From NCBI GenBank assembly GCA_963971305.1, contig OZ020306.1, forward strand, positions 58,874,686 through 58,938,685: a stretch of DNA of 64,000 bases. Direction: 5' to 3'. How positions within the stretch are numbered: position 1 is the stretch's first letter; each line of letters starts with the position of its first letter. The translations under genes were made by a program, and so were the position numbers. The DNA comes from Arcuatula senhousia (lineage: Eukaryota > Mollusca > Bivalvia > Mytilida > Mytilidae). Shown in pieces: positions 12,101 to 22,752 of the stretch. The notes beneath the pieces were generated by a model. That model did no database searches, was not told the DNA's origin, and saw only the letters and a list, made by a program, of their open reading frames with translations.

Positions 12101-12565
12101 TTATTGGTTCTTGGTCATTAACAAAAAGTTCTGGTCTTAATTTTTCCGAACGAAGTATAGAAAATCTTTGCCAATCGGCCTTCTCTAACTTATAGCGAGG
12201 AATTCTTTGTTCAGGTTCACCAAAGAGATCTTTTAAAATTATAGGAAAGTGATCACTTCCACAGAGATCGTCATGGACTTGCCACGAGAAGTCTAATAAA
12301 AGAGAAGGATCACAAATTGAGAGATCAATTGATGAATAGGTTCCATTGCCAGAATGTAAAAATGTAGACGAACCATCATTAAAAATGCAAAGAGATTCTT
12401 TGGATAAAAAATCCTCAATCTTTTTACCCTTATCATTTAAAGCAACACTGCCCCATAATGGATTGTGGGCATTGAAGTCCCCAATTAGCATGTATGGAGC
12501 AGGAAGCTGATCTGTTAAATTTTGAAGTTGCGCTAAAGTTAAATTATCATTTGGTGGTATATAAA

Positions 12566-12928
12566 CTGAGTGAGTGAGTGAGTTGGTGTTTTACGCCCGT
12601 GCAACGCTATATAGGTTATTTACAGGCGATGAACATGAAAAGGATGATAAAATGAACATGAAATGATGATGATAAATGAAATATGGGGATGGGGTGGGAA
12701 ACAAAGGACCGGTAAATTTTGAAGAACCACAGGAAAAAGGGGAGAGGTGGGTAGGGTCGGAAAATTTAGCCTATGTGGTGCACTACTGGGCGGTCCACAA
12801 AGGGGTCTTTTACGTGCATGAAGCGTGGCACTCTCCACACACGTTGGCCCACTATGGTCGGCGGTCAGGGTTTCCGTATTATAGACCTGACAACCCCCGC
12901 GGACGAGGGCTACCCTATTCAGCCACCT
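12566..12928 (-). mobile_element. SINE-like family A, 5'-truncated copy
   Basis: The tail is (GAGT)n at 12566, followed by GTTGGTGTTTTACGCCC; the copy stops at the stretch matching CAGCCACCT. It is inserted in LINE ORF2 and abuts a Penelope-like element whose 5' end is also truncated. Confidence 0.88.
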
Positions 12929-13871
12929 GAACATAGTTTCTAAATTATTTAATAAATCGTTTTTTAGCAACGAGACTCATAAAGGTTACGTCAATTGGAC
13001 TGATGCAGAAATGATAACTGCTCTAAATTATCTTTTGGACAACATTTATATTCGTTTTGGGAGAACAATTTATCGCCAAGTCATTGGTATCCCTATGGGA
13101 ACTAATTGTGCCCCACTTATTGCTGACCTTTTTTTGTATTGTTATGAATCCCAATTTATGGCAAAACTTCAAAAAGACCCCAACAGACAACATCTCATTG
13201 AAACTTTTAATTATACATACAGATATTTAGACGACATTCTTTCACTAAACAATCCGACATTTTCTAATTTTATTACGGAAATTTATCCCAAGGAATTAAC
13301 TTTGAATAAATCTAACCTTACTGGTGATAGATGCCCATTTTTAGATCTAGATTTAAGTATAATCAATGGAAAATTACACACTAAAATATATGATAAACGG
13401 GATGACTTTTCATTTCCCATTGTGAATTTTCCTTTTCTAGAGGGAGATGTACCACTTGCTCCGTCTTACGGAGTATATATTTCACAGTTGGTAAGATATG
13501 CTCGGATCTGCAGTGGTGTGTCTGATTTTAATGATAAAAACCAGTGTATTACAAAAAAATTACTAAAACAAGGATATCGTTACCACAAATTAGTGAAGTC
13601 GTTTACTAAGTTTTATCATAAATATCTATACCTTATTGGAAAATTTAACTGTACACGACGACTTTTGATTGTAAAGGGAATATCCCATCCAGATTTCTAC
13701 GGTAATGTTGTTTATAGAGCAAATAAATTCAAAAACAATCCGTTGGGAATGCAAAATTGGCTTAAAACTTTATTAAATAAAGGTTATGAAATGGATATTT
13801 TAGTAAAATCTTTGAATTTAGTCTTCTTTGGTAAAAATATTGATAATTTGATACTTACTTTAAAATGTTAA
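12929..13871 (+). pseudogene. Reverse transcriptase fragment, Penelope-like class
   Basis: The frame is open from the element boundary to the stop at 13869-13871, about 313 codons, with the first in-frame ATG at 13011. Motifs: GIPMGTNCAPLIADLF (RT motif B-like), YRYLDDILSLNN with an intact catalytic Asp pair, CPFLDLDL, KRDDFSFPIVNFPF and YGVYISQLVRYARIC. The last two blocks occur again in the fragment at 51173-51716. The N-terminal part is missing, and no GIY-YIG endonuclease is visible. The class assignment is from motif order and is less certain than the RT call. Confidence 0.75.
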
Positions 13872-14521
13872 TTGCCTTTTTATACTTATGTCATTTTTGA
13901 GCATTACAGCGGTCAAGTGTGTCGGTTTTGTGTGATGATGCATCATCAAATCAAGTGTTTGACGTGTTGTGTCGGATTTAAAATCGACATACTTGATTTT
14001 TTTACATCAGTCGATGGATGCTTCTTAGCTAGCTGTCAGTAACTTCGAGTGTTCTCAAGAGAGTATCTTTACGTCCCGTTAATTACCTGTTGTCCTTTTG
14101 TCTCAGATACTCTCTTGTTGAATTGAACTTCTATCGATTTGATTTTTACTGTGTGTTAGTTTGTGCTTTGTTATTGATTATCATTAGGGGGAAGGTTGGC
14201 GCCAAAAAACTAGTTTAACCCCGCCACATTTTAATGTGCCTGTCCTAAGCCAGGAATCTTTATCAAAGCTTATGTTTGTATTTAGTAGAATTTTTGTTAA
14301 TTGTTTTTTGTCAAGAAGAGGGTCTTTCAATGCACTTTGGGATTGGGCTTGAATCATATGTATTTTATTTTCAATCCAGGGGCCAATTGAAAAACAGCGA
14401 GCAGCGACCGCTGGTCACATTGAAGGCTGCTGGCTGTTTTCCATTGTGGATATTTAAAATATACGTTTATAATGTAGGTTATGTCGCGTACACTTATTCC
14501 ACATCTCATTTTCTTCTATAG
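12929..14521 (+). mobile_element. Penelope-like retroelement, 5'-truncated
   Basis: Consists of a reverse-transcriptase frame, then about 650 bp of 3' sequence. That 3' part carries the block GGCGCC...AAACTAGTTTAACCCCGCC and a terminal stretch (TGTCGCGTACACTTATTCC) also found at about 49770-49790. It is inserted in LINE ORF2 in the opposite orientation. Confidence 0.7.
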
Positions 14522-14811
14522 AGTTATTGTTTGATGTAATGAAACTCTCACGGCAACTGCTTGCAGATCGGTAGTTAAAGGAATCGAACTATGGAGAATA
14601 CGATCCTTAACTAAGATGGAGGATCCGCCAGAAGCTCGCTCTGTGTTAGAAAATGTGTTATACATAGAAAAACCCTTCAAGGAAATCGTGTCAGTTTCCT
14701 TGAGGTGTGATTCCTGAAGACAAAAGACAGTTGGATTAAAAGACTGCACTAAGAGGTGTAATTCAAGAAAGTTGGCCTTAAGGCCTCGGCAATTCCATTG
14801 AATAATGGTAC

Positions 14812-16342
14812 TCATTTTGGAGTCTGTATAGGATCAGAAAGTCTACCGAGTGATCGCCTACGTCTGTGTGGAGACTGGCTCTGTGAACGGTCGACAGGTG
14901 TTTCAGATAGATCCATATCAGACTCCATGTCGTCAGCAAGAGAGCCAAAACGATTATGCATAAAAATTGCATTTCGTTCGGCTTTCTTGGATAGAGATTT
15001 TAATGGCGAAGTCTGCTGTGACGAATTCTGTCGTCTATCCGACTGTGAGGATCGCTGCTGTCTGTTTGAAGTTTGAGAAGCAGACGATGACCTTGAGGAA
15101 GACTTTTTTTTTCGTTGATGAAGAAGTTGAAGAAGAGGGCTGAGGATTGGAAACTCTGGCAGGAGCTCCAAATCCGGCCCAAGATGACTTACGTGGTGTA
15201 TAAAACAATGTCTCATCGACCACTGAATCGTTGTTTGGACCTGCTGAGGACTTTCGTGGAGGGGGATGAGAATCATCCAACTCTTTCCATGGTTTTTTAC
15301 AGTATTTGACAAAGCCTTTTTGGGTTTCCTTATCAAAACAGTCGGCACCAAACATCCATCCATTGGTATTGCACGTACGGGGCTTAATTTCACCCTCCGG
15401 CCAGGTGTACATAGTTTGGTAACCAAATGTCCTAGAGGGTTTGGCAGCCTCCGCGTACGACCTGGATGGTGTGGTATCATTGGAGACAGAGACTTGACGA
15501 CGAGCTTCCTGATATGAGATGTTTTTTTCAGCTTTAATTTTTTGAATTTGTTTTTCGTGTAAAAGAACAGGGCATTGTTTGGATGAAGAAAGGTGGTCAG
15601 CGCTACAGTTAACACATTTTGGATCGTTGGCACAATTGAAATCCGAATGGCCTTCCTGTGCACACTTTACGCACCTTTCCTTTCCGTTGCATGTAGCCTT
15701 TCCGTGGCCAAAACGTTGACATTTGAAACAGCGAAGAGGATTTGGAACAAAGATGTCTACAGACACTCTAAAATAGCCTAGATTTAAATGACTTGGTGGA
15801 ACAGCTGAATTGAAAGTAATTAGGTAAGTATTTAATTTAATAATTTTGTTGTCGTCTCTTTTAGTGAATCTTTTGACTTGGATGACACCTTGTGATTCAA
15901 GTTCAGAACAGATCTCTTGCTCTGATAAATCAGCAAGGTTTCGATCTCTATCTCGAATGATACCCTGTGAACGATTCAGTGATCGATGAGCTTCATCAGA
16001 TACTGGTATTTCCAAAATAGATGAAATTGTCATTATATTTTTGGCTTGTTGTTGCTTAGCGCACTCGACTAGAAGGTTACCGGAGCGGAGTTTGGTGACC
16101 TTTGGAATATCAACTCCAGTAACGCTTTTGATTGTTTTCGCAATGACAAAGGGTGAAACCTTTGTCAAAGGACGAGTTGCATCTTTGCTGGAAAGTACAA
16201 TGAACTTCGGCCAACTATCGTTTGTTGTATTTTGACGCTTAGATGAAGCTGGTGCGTCCTGATCGTCATCATCACTATAAGATATATTTCTTTTTAACTT
16301 GTCACTTGAACTTGTTTCTGTTGTTTTTTTTGGGGATCCCAT
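14812..16342 (-). pseudogene. LINE ORF1: nucleic-acid-binding protein with zinc knuckles, one frameshift
   Basis: RNA-packaging protein of the LINE. From the ATG at 16342 (MGSPKKTTET) it runs about 410 residues in one frame. It then needs a one-base shift at a run of nine A (plus-strand T run at about 15104-15112) to reach the stop TGA at 14814-14812, giving about 509 residues. It carries three zinc knuckles at residues about 205-257: CFKCQRFGHGKATC, CVKCAQEGHSDFNC, CVNCSADHLSSSKQC. The N-terminal region is acidic and serine-rich, and the C-terminal tail is rich in Ser, Arg and Gln. The shift could be a mutation, a sequence error or a programmed slip. Confidence 0.85.
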
Positions 16343-16866
16343 GATGAAAGAAAATGATTCACTGCCTTGCTCCCCGCCCGCCACGGAGCGCCAACAAGGG
16401 CGATGCTGTTGCTCAACGGGGCTCCAGTTGAAAGCACCAGGGCTACAAGGACAGTATACTCGCACAGAGTATTCTTTAATGGAGACAAGCATCGTGCCAG
16501 GGGTTACCTGGCGATACAACTCTCCAGAATCACATCCACACGATTGACCCATGAGCCACCGCCATCTGTAGAACATAGCTGACAACAAGTAAATAATTTC
16601 AGATATCACAAAATGAAAGTTATAAATACAATGAGATGGTGCTCTACAGGGCTTGGCGTGACCAGCCGATTGATCAGACCGAGCCGAATCTGACCGCCTG
16701 TCTAGGAGAAGTAAGGGCCAAAGCCCACATACGTGGACCAGGATTCCGTCCTCCCCCGACACAGGTCGCAACACACGGCAAACATGTTGACCCGTTTAGT
16801 CGCTTCTTACGACAAGCTTTACGGGCGGCTGCGGGACTATTCTTTTCACACCCGGTTCCCGCACGG
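16343..16866 (-). promoter_or_regulatory. LINE 5' leader with conserved head
   Basis: The first ~75 bases (16866-16790, minus strand) match the heads of SINE-like families A and B: CCCGTGCGGG, GAATAG, CCCGCAGC, then AGCTTGTCGTAAGA.GCGAC. Two hairpins are conserved: UGCGGG with CCCGCA, and GUCG with CGAC. This is the likely internal promoter or 5'-processing region, an inference from its conservation at element 5' ends. Confidence 0.65.
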
Positions 16867-16882
16867 GGGGACACCCATAATC
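16867..16882. repeat. Target-site duplication of the LINE, right copy
   Basis: Identical to 8089-8104. Confidence 0.9.
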
Positions 16883-17230
16883 AGCCCAACTCTTCCTTTT
16901 ATGGTAAGTAACATTACTATAAAGTTTCTTAGCATTTGGTCAACCAGAACAAAAGTTATTGTGGAAAAAAATTAAAAAGTCGCTTTTTAGGCCCCTTTTG
17001 TGCCCCTAATTTCTAAACGAAATTATAAAATGACCCAAAAAGGGGAGGTTCTTATATTCAATATATCTGTAATCAACTGTGTAAAATTTCAGAAAGATCT
17101 AGTGTTTGGTTTTTGAGATTCAGATTACACAAGACAGGCACCCCATAGCGGGAGGACGGACAGACGGACGGACGGACGGACGGAGTGACCCGACTACTAC
17201 ACCTGCTTTCGCCTTCGGCGACGAAGGTAA
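16883..17230. repeat. Dispersed repeat with GGAC microsatellite
   Basis: Unique-looking AT-rich sequence containing AGGCCCCTTTTGTGCCCCTAA, a (GGAC)n run near 17155-17182 and a small hairpin TTCGCCTTCGGCGACGAA. This is the same style as families D and E but not clearly either. Confidence 0.4.
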
Positions 17231-17347
17231 AAAAATGAATGCGTCTTTTTAGCTACTTCACATTGATGCTGAACTCGTGGTCAGTTCAGATGATGAAGAA
17301 ATACCATCTGGCATCATCTTGGGAATTGCAAAACTGCAAACATACAA

Positions 17348-17779
17348 GTAGACATTGTTAAGGGTCTTGGGATTCTGACGTCGGGTCAGTGCTCAGCCCA
17401 CAGAGCGACCAAGTGTGTACCCTAGGTGGCTGAATAGGGTAGCCCTCGTCCGCGGGGGTTGTCAGGTCTATAATACGGAAACCCTGACAGCCGACCATAG
17501 TGGGCCAACGTATGTGGAGAGTGCCACGCTCCATGCACGTAAAAGACCCCTTTGAGGACCGCCAAGTAATGCACCACATAGGCTAAATCTTCCGCCCCTA
17601 CCCACCTCTCCCCTTTTCCTGTGGTTCTTCAAAATTTAACGGTCCTTTGTTTCCAACCCCAACGCATATTTCATTTATCATCATCATTTCATGTTCATTT
17701 TATCATCCTTTCATGTTCATCGCCTGTGGATAACCTATATAGCGTTGCACGGGCGTAAAACACCAACTCACTTACTCAA
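17348..17779 (+). mobile_element. SINE-like family A, copy missing the head
   Basis: Starts at AAGGGTCTTGGGATTCTGAC, about 75 bases into the family consensus, and ends CGTAAAACACCAACTCACTT. No coding function; both strands contain accidental open frames conserved only because the copies are young. Confidence 0.88.
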
Positions 17780-18621
17780 TTGAAACGACACAAAACTTAT
17801 TACCTGCCCCCCCCCCTTTTAAAAAAGTGAATATGAATTTAATGATTTATAAACCATATTGTAGATCTTGCATGAACAAGAATTGCAATTTAAGGATGTT
17901 CGCTACTATTATTGAAAATAAATAGGTTTCAATTTTGATGCCTTAAATGAAAAGATAACAGTAAAAGGTATAAAATAAGCAAAAAATGTTGATAGGTTCG
18001 TGACCTCGTTTTCAAGATAATTGACGTTAAAGTTTTGGCCGGTAAAGGATTTCTCAGACTTTTTCTTAGGTTTAGCATTAGCACTAATTAGCTGTTAAAA
18101 CCCATGACAGAATAAATAGGATTTGATAAAACTTTGTCTCTAACCTCTTTATGACATATTAAAGACATTAATAACAAGAAAATAGGGGGTTCGTGGGCAA
18201 AAATTTTAACCCTATTTTGATGGTAAAATTCAGAGGATTCCGAAAAAAATGACAGAAATACCAAAACAAGACCAGCGAGCATCCTTAAAAAGCTCAGAGA
18301 TAGAAGGTGTTCCATTTGTGGTGTATTCTACAGCGAAAACACAGGGGTTGAAGGCTACATCGGCCAAATATTATTACAGACCCGTGAAGAGGTTAACACA
18401 ATACACAGTATTTATGCATTAGTCAACTACTTTGGCAGAAAAAATGGGAATAAGACTTCGAGATGGACGCCATTAACAACTACCAATTGAAATCAACTAA
18501 AGTGATAGCTAAAAAAATGAAAGCACCTAACCAATCTAAAGGGTCAAAATATTAGACTTTCGGTCCAAGCAGACATCCAGCTTCACAATATCTCTTGGCT
18601 TGATTTTTCCTTACATTTGGG
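17780..18621. other. No feature recognised
   Basis: AT-rich sequence with a C9 run near 17808. Short frames (e.g. minus strand 18088-18315) show no recognisable domain. Confidence 0.5.
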
Positions 18622-18785
18622 GGTTTGTTGATGGCATACCAGGGCTTGACTGCTGTGTTATGCAAATGTAAGAAGTTGATGGCATATCAAGGCTTGACTG
18701 TTGGGATATATAGTTCTGAGAAGTTGATGGCATATCAGGGCTCTACTGTTGTGATATAAAGGTGTGAGAAGTTGATGGCTTATTT
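18622..18785 (+). repeat. Short tandem repeat, about 49-bp unit, four copies
   Basis: GTTGATGGCATA or a close variant recurs at about 18626, 18675, 18723 and 18771, with intervening GGGCTTGACTGTTG-like sequence. Confidence 0.75.
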
Positions 18786-19021
18786 TTCAACATTGGTCTT
18801 AAAAGAAGCAGAGGTACCAATGGGGTATCCGAATGTTAAAAGTCCGAAAGGGCAGAGACAAAACTCCAGGTTTTCTTCTATCCGTCAGTGGTAAGTTTGG
18901 ATCTGGTTGATCTGTATCAGAATCTAATGAGCTTACTACCTCAATCTAGGACGCAGAGAAGTAAATACATTTTTTAAACATTGTATTCTTTTTTAAACTG
19001 AAATTAGAAATCCAAAATGGA
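18786..19021. other. No feature recognised
   Basis: AT-rich sequence between the 49-bp mini-array and a SINE-like copy. Confidence 0.5.
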
Positions 19022-19208
19022 GCACCTCTCCACTTTTCCTGTGGTTCTTCAAAATTTACCGGTCCTCTGTGTCCCACCCCATTCCCAAATTTCATTGATC
19101 ATCATCATTTCGTGTTCATTTTATCATCCCTTTCATATTCAACGCCTGTAAATAACCTATATAGCGTTGCACGGGCGTAAAACATCAACTCACTCACTCA
19201 CTCACTCG
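19022..19208 (+). mobile_element. SINE-like family A, short 3' piece
   Basis: Starts at CACCTCTCCACTTTTCCTG and ends in four CTCA repeats. Its tail runs directly into the 49-bp satellite. Confidence 0.85.
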
Positions 19209-21004
19209 AAATGAAGCTGTTAATCCGCTAAAAATTGATCAACCAAGAAATATTATAAAATAATATTCTTAATCCGTTAAAAATTGATCAACCTGGAAAT
19301 ATTACAAAATAATATTATGAACCCGATAAAAGTTGATCAACCCGGAAATTTTTACAAATAATGACATGAAACCGCTAAAAATTGATCAACCCAGAAATAT
19401 TATTGAATAATGCTATTTATCCGCTTAAAATTGATCTAACTCGGAAGTATGAAAAAATAATGTTTTTAATCCGATAGAAAATTATAAACCCGGAAATATT
19501 ACAAAATAACATTATGAACTCGATAAATATTGATCAACCCGGAATTATTCCCCCAAAATTATACAAATCCGCAAAAGATGTGAACATCGGACTAAAATTA
19601 CAAAAAAAAATATATGAACCCGCTAAAAATTAATCAAACCGGAAATATTTCGAAATGAAGCTGTTAATCCACTAAAAATTGATACACCCGGTAATATTTA
19701 ATGTTATTGTTATGAATCCGGTAAAAAAATTATCAACCCGGAAATATCATAAAATAATGTTATGAACCCGATAAAAGTACATCAACCCGGAAATTTTTCA
19801 CAAATAATGTTATGAATCCGCTAAAAATTGATCAGCCCAAAAATAATATAAAACAATATTCATTCGTTAAAAATTGATCAAACCGGAAATATTACAAAAT
19901 AATGTTATTATCCTAATAGAAAGATATCAACCCGGAATTATTACAAAATACCGTCATGACATCGCTAAATATTGATCAACCCGCAAATATTAAGCAAAGA
20001 TTATACAAATCCGCATTAAAACATGATAATCGGTTTAAATTGCAAAACAAAAAAATATGAACCCGCAAAAAATAATCAACCGGGAAAACATTTCGAAATA
20101 AAGCTCTAAAGCTCTGAATCTGCAAATAATTGATAAACCCGGAAATTTTTAAAAATAATGTTATGAATCCGTTAAAAAAATTACCAACCCGGAAATATTA
20201 TAAAATGTTGTTATGAACCCGATAAATGTTGATTAACCCGGAATGTTTTACCAATGTTATGAATCCGATTAAAATTGATCAACCCTGAAATATAATAAAA
20301 TAATGTTATTAATCTTCCTAAAATTGTTCAACTCGGAAATATTAAAAGATAAAGTTATGAATCCGATAGAAAATTATAAACCCGGAAATATTACCAAATA
20401 ACATTATGAACTCGATCAATATTGATCAAACAGGAATTATTCACCAAAAATTATACAAATCCGCCAAAGATACAAAATAAGTATATGAACCCGCTGAAAA
20501 TTAATCAACCCAGAAAATATTTGGAAATGAAGCTGTTAATCCGCTAAAAAATGATAAACTCAAAATTATTTAATAATGCTATGAATCCGGTAAAAAATAT
20601 CAACCCAGATATATTATAAAATAATGCTATGCACCCGATAAAAGTTGATCAACCGGGAAATTCTTCACTAATAATGTTATGAATCTGCTAAAAATTGATC
20701 AACCAAGAAATATTATAAAATAATATTCTTAATCCGTTAAAAATTGATCAACCTGAAAATATTACAAAATAATATTATGAACCCGATAAAAGTTGATCAA
20801 CCCGGAAATTTTTACAAATAATGACATGAAACCGCTAAAAATTGATCGACCCAGAAATATTATTGAATAATGCTATTTATCCGCTTAAAATTGATCAACT
20901 CGGAAGTATGACAAAAAAATGTTTTTAATCCGATAGAAAATTATAAACCCGGAAATATTACAAAATAACATTATGAACTCGATAAATATTGATCAACCCG
21001 GAAT
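19209..21004 (+). repeat. 49-bp satellite with ~440-bp higher-order units
   Basis: The monomer reads like AAAATTGATCAACCCGGAAA, then TATTACAAAATAATGTTATG, then AATCCGCTA. TTGATCA starts at 19284, 19333, 19382 and 19431, giving a 49-bp period. A distinctive monomer with GAAATGAAGCTGTTAATCC (or a variant) recurs at about 19208, 19650, 20095 and 20524, giving a higher-order unit near 440 bp, about nine monomers. The first ~320 bp recur near-identically 1460 bp later (19237 vs 20697). Confidence 0.9.
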
Positions 21005-21125
21005 ATTGATGTTTGAATAAGTCATATATGTATTACTCAAATTTTAAATTGACTTTTTATGAGCTGTTTGAATAAGTCATATATGTATTACTCAAATTTT
21101 AAATTGACTTTTTATGAGCTAATTA
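21005..21125 (+). repeat. 55-bp tandem duplication
   Basis: GTTTGAATAAGTCATATATG occurs at 21011 and 21066, with the rest of the unit identical. Confidence 0.9.
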
Positions 21126-21760
21126 GTCTTCAATATTATAAATTATTAACATATAATCCAATTCTAGGTCACCAGTGTCCATGTTTTCTTCACCTGTAGG
21201 AGATTAAAAAATATTTCAAATGTTATTAGTTCACTTCACCGGGATCTTTATTGATACAAGCCTCAAGCACCATTTTCATGATTGCTAGTTTGCAACCAAG
21301 CCTTGCTAGAAAAGGTGAAAAATTGCTATCATCTGACAACCAATTTTGACTTTTTTTTAAATTATGGACAAGTTCATTGATGGTTCTCAGACCTAGAACT
21401 TATAAAAATTACATTTCAGGTATCTTTGGGAGCGATTGTCACAGTCCTGAGGGCAAAAAAAACTTTACTTGGCAGGGGGGGGGGAATTGCTACCCCCTTA
21501 CCAAAGGGAGAAGTCCACCCTTTAGGGATACCCTATCCCCTGGAAACATTTTTTAATGCCCAACCACACAATTGGCAATAGAGTGTAAAAAAGGGGGCGT
21601 GGGATGACCAAAATGACACACAAAGGTGCCCAAGACATCTACATGTAGAAAAGCATTTGAATGCCTCATTGATACTTCTCTGCTTCTCGTAGTATTCATA
21701 ATTTACATCTCCTACGTTTTTTTTTCTGGCCTTTTTAAATTGATTTCATGGTAAATAAAA
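21126..21760. other. No feature recognised
   Basis: AT-rich sequence with a G-rich run (about 21475-21483). No coding support. Confidence 0.5.
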
Positions 21761-22752
21761 AGCTTCACCAAGCGCAGCATGATGCAACCGCAACATGTTG
21801 AACCCTGTACATTTTAGGCCCACTATGGATAGTCAATTTCTCTGGACACATGCAGTCCAAGGTAGACTGACAAAGGTTTTTGACACATGCAGCTTTTGGT
21901 GGACTTTCCACTTACAATTTAAAACGAATTATTTTTTTTCGAAAGGAGATCAAATTAGACCACAAATGTTCCATTTTGGCCCCAATTACATAACAGAAGG
22001 TTACAATTAATTCTCAATTTTGTATCCACTATTCGACAAGAACAAACATGCAAAAAAAATTTCAAAATCGGATCATAAGTAAAAAAGTTTCGATTTTGGT
22101 CCCTTTTGACCCCTCATTACATAATAAGGGGAAAAGGGGGGTTGCAAAAATTGATTCTCAATTTTGTATCGCTATTTGATAAGAACACAAACATGCAACA
22201 AAAAAAAATTCAAAATCAGACCACTAATATAAAAGTTTCAATGTTGGTCCCTTTTGGCCCCTAATTACATAACGGGGAAAAAGGGGGCCCACAAAAGTTC
22301 ATCAGGTTCATTCATTGTAAGAAACATTCTTCACAAATTTCACAGCAATAAGCCAGTTAGAAACAAAGTTATGGTGGAAACAATAAATATTTGAATTTTT
22401 GCCTGGCCCCTAATTTCGACACAAAAAAGGGGGTAACACCAAAATCAATCCCATTCACCTTTTTATGTCAAGGAACATTTATGCCAAAGTACAAAGCAAT
22501 AGGATGACTAGAACTAAGTTATCATGGCAACAAACATAAAAGTAGCATTTTTAGCCCCTAATTTTTAAACCAAAACAGGTGGGACCCTCAAAATCAATCC
22601 CATCCATCCGTTAATAGTAAGGAATATCATTGTGAAATTTCATTGCATTCGGATTACTAGAACTAAAGTTATCGTGTATATACTAAAGTTAACAGACGAC
22701 GACGACAGCATCATACCATTATAAGTCCGCAATTTTTTTGCGGTCGTATAAA
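21761..22752 (+). repeat. Dispersed foldback repeat, family D, copy 1
   Basis: Starts AGCGCAGCATGATGCAACCG and ends with the hairpin CCGCAATTTTTTTGCGG followed by TCGTATAAAAA. The start of copy 2 contains ATACGACCGCAA, the inverted form of the end. Inside are imperfect ~180-bp repeats built on TTGGTCCCTTTTGACCCCT. No ORF. Confidence 0.7.

Larger units (their letters stand above)
9192..14815 (-). pseudogene. LINE ORF2: AP endonuclease, reverse transcriptase, RNase H; split by insertions
   Basis: Multifunctional replication protein of the LINE. The endonuclease starts at 14815 (QWNCRG, LQESH), breaks off near 14522, and resumes at about 12565 (VYIPPND, then GDFNAHNP and GSDHFPI). The reverse transcriptase shows GFRQGRSTLDHL, FDLEKAYD (about 11122-11148), GVPQGSILS and the catalytic YVDD (10866-10877). 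The RNase H shows VYTDGSKDGD (about 9961-9988), AEARAIILAL, SDSLSCLLAI and WVPSHTGIHGN. It ends with a Cys/His motif. The total is about 1220 residues without the insert, normal for the group. The start ATG overlaps the ORF1 stop as ATGA. The only clear lesion is the SINE/Penelope-like insert. Confidence 0.9.
8105..16866 (-). mobile_element. Full-length non-LTR retrotransposon (LINE), I/Nimb-like
   Basis: Reading on the minus strand: 5' head and leader (16866-16343), ORF1 with zinc knuckles (16342-14812), ORF2 with endonuclease, reverse transcriptase and RNase H (14815-9192, interrupted), then a 3' region ending in an (ATCA)n-like tail. ORF1 plus ORF2 with an RNase H domain points to the I group; Nimb is my best guess. 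A 16-bp target duplication flanks it. Without the insert at 12566-14521 and the tandem 3' copy at 8105-8903, the element is about 6 kb. Confidence 0.88.

Noticed and set aside
14276..14521. Plus-strand 81-codon frame after the Penelope-like RT
   Set aside because: Lies in the repeated 3' region of the element (also at 49640-49830) without coding conservation.
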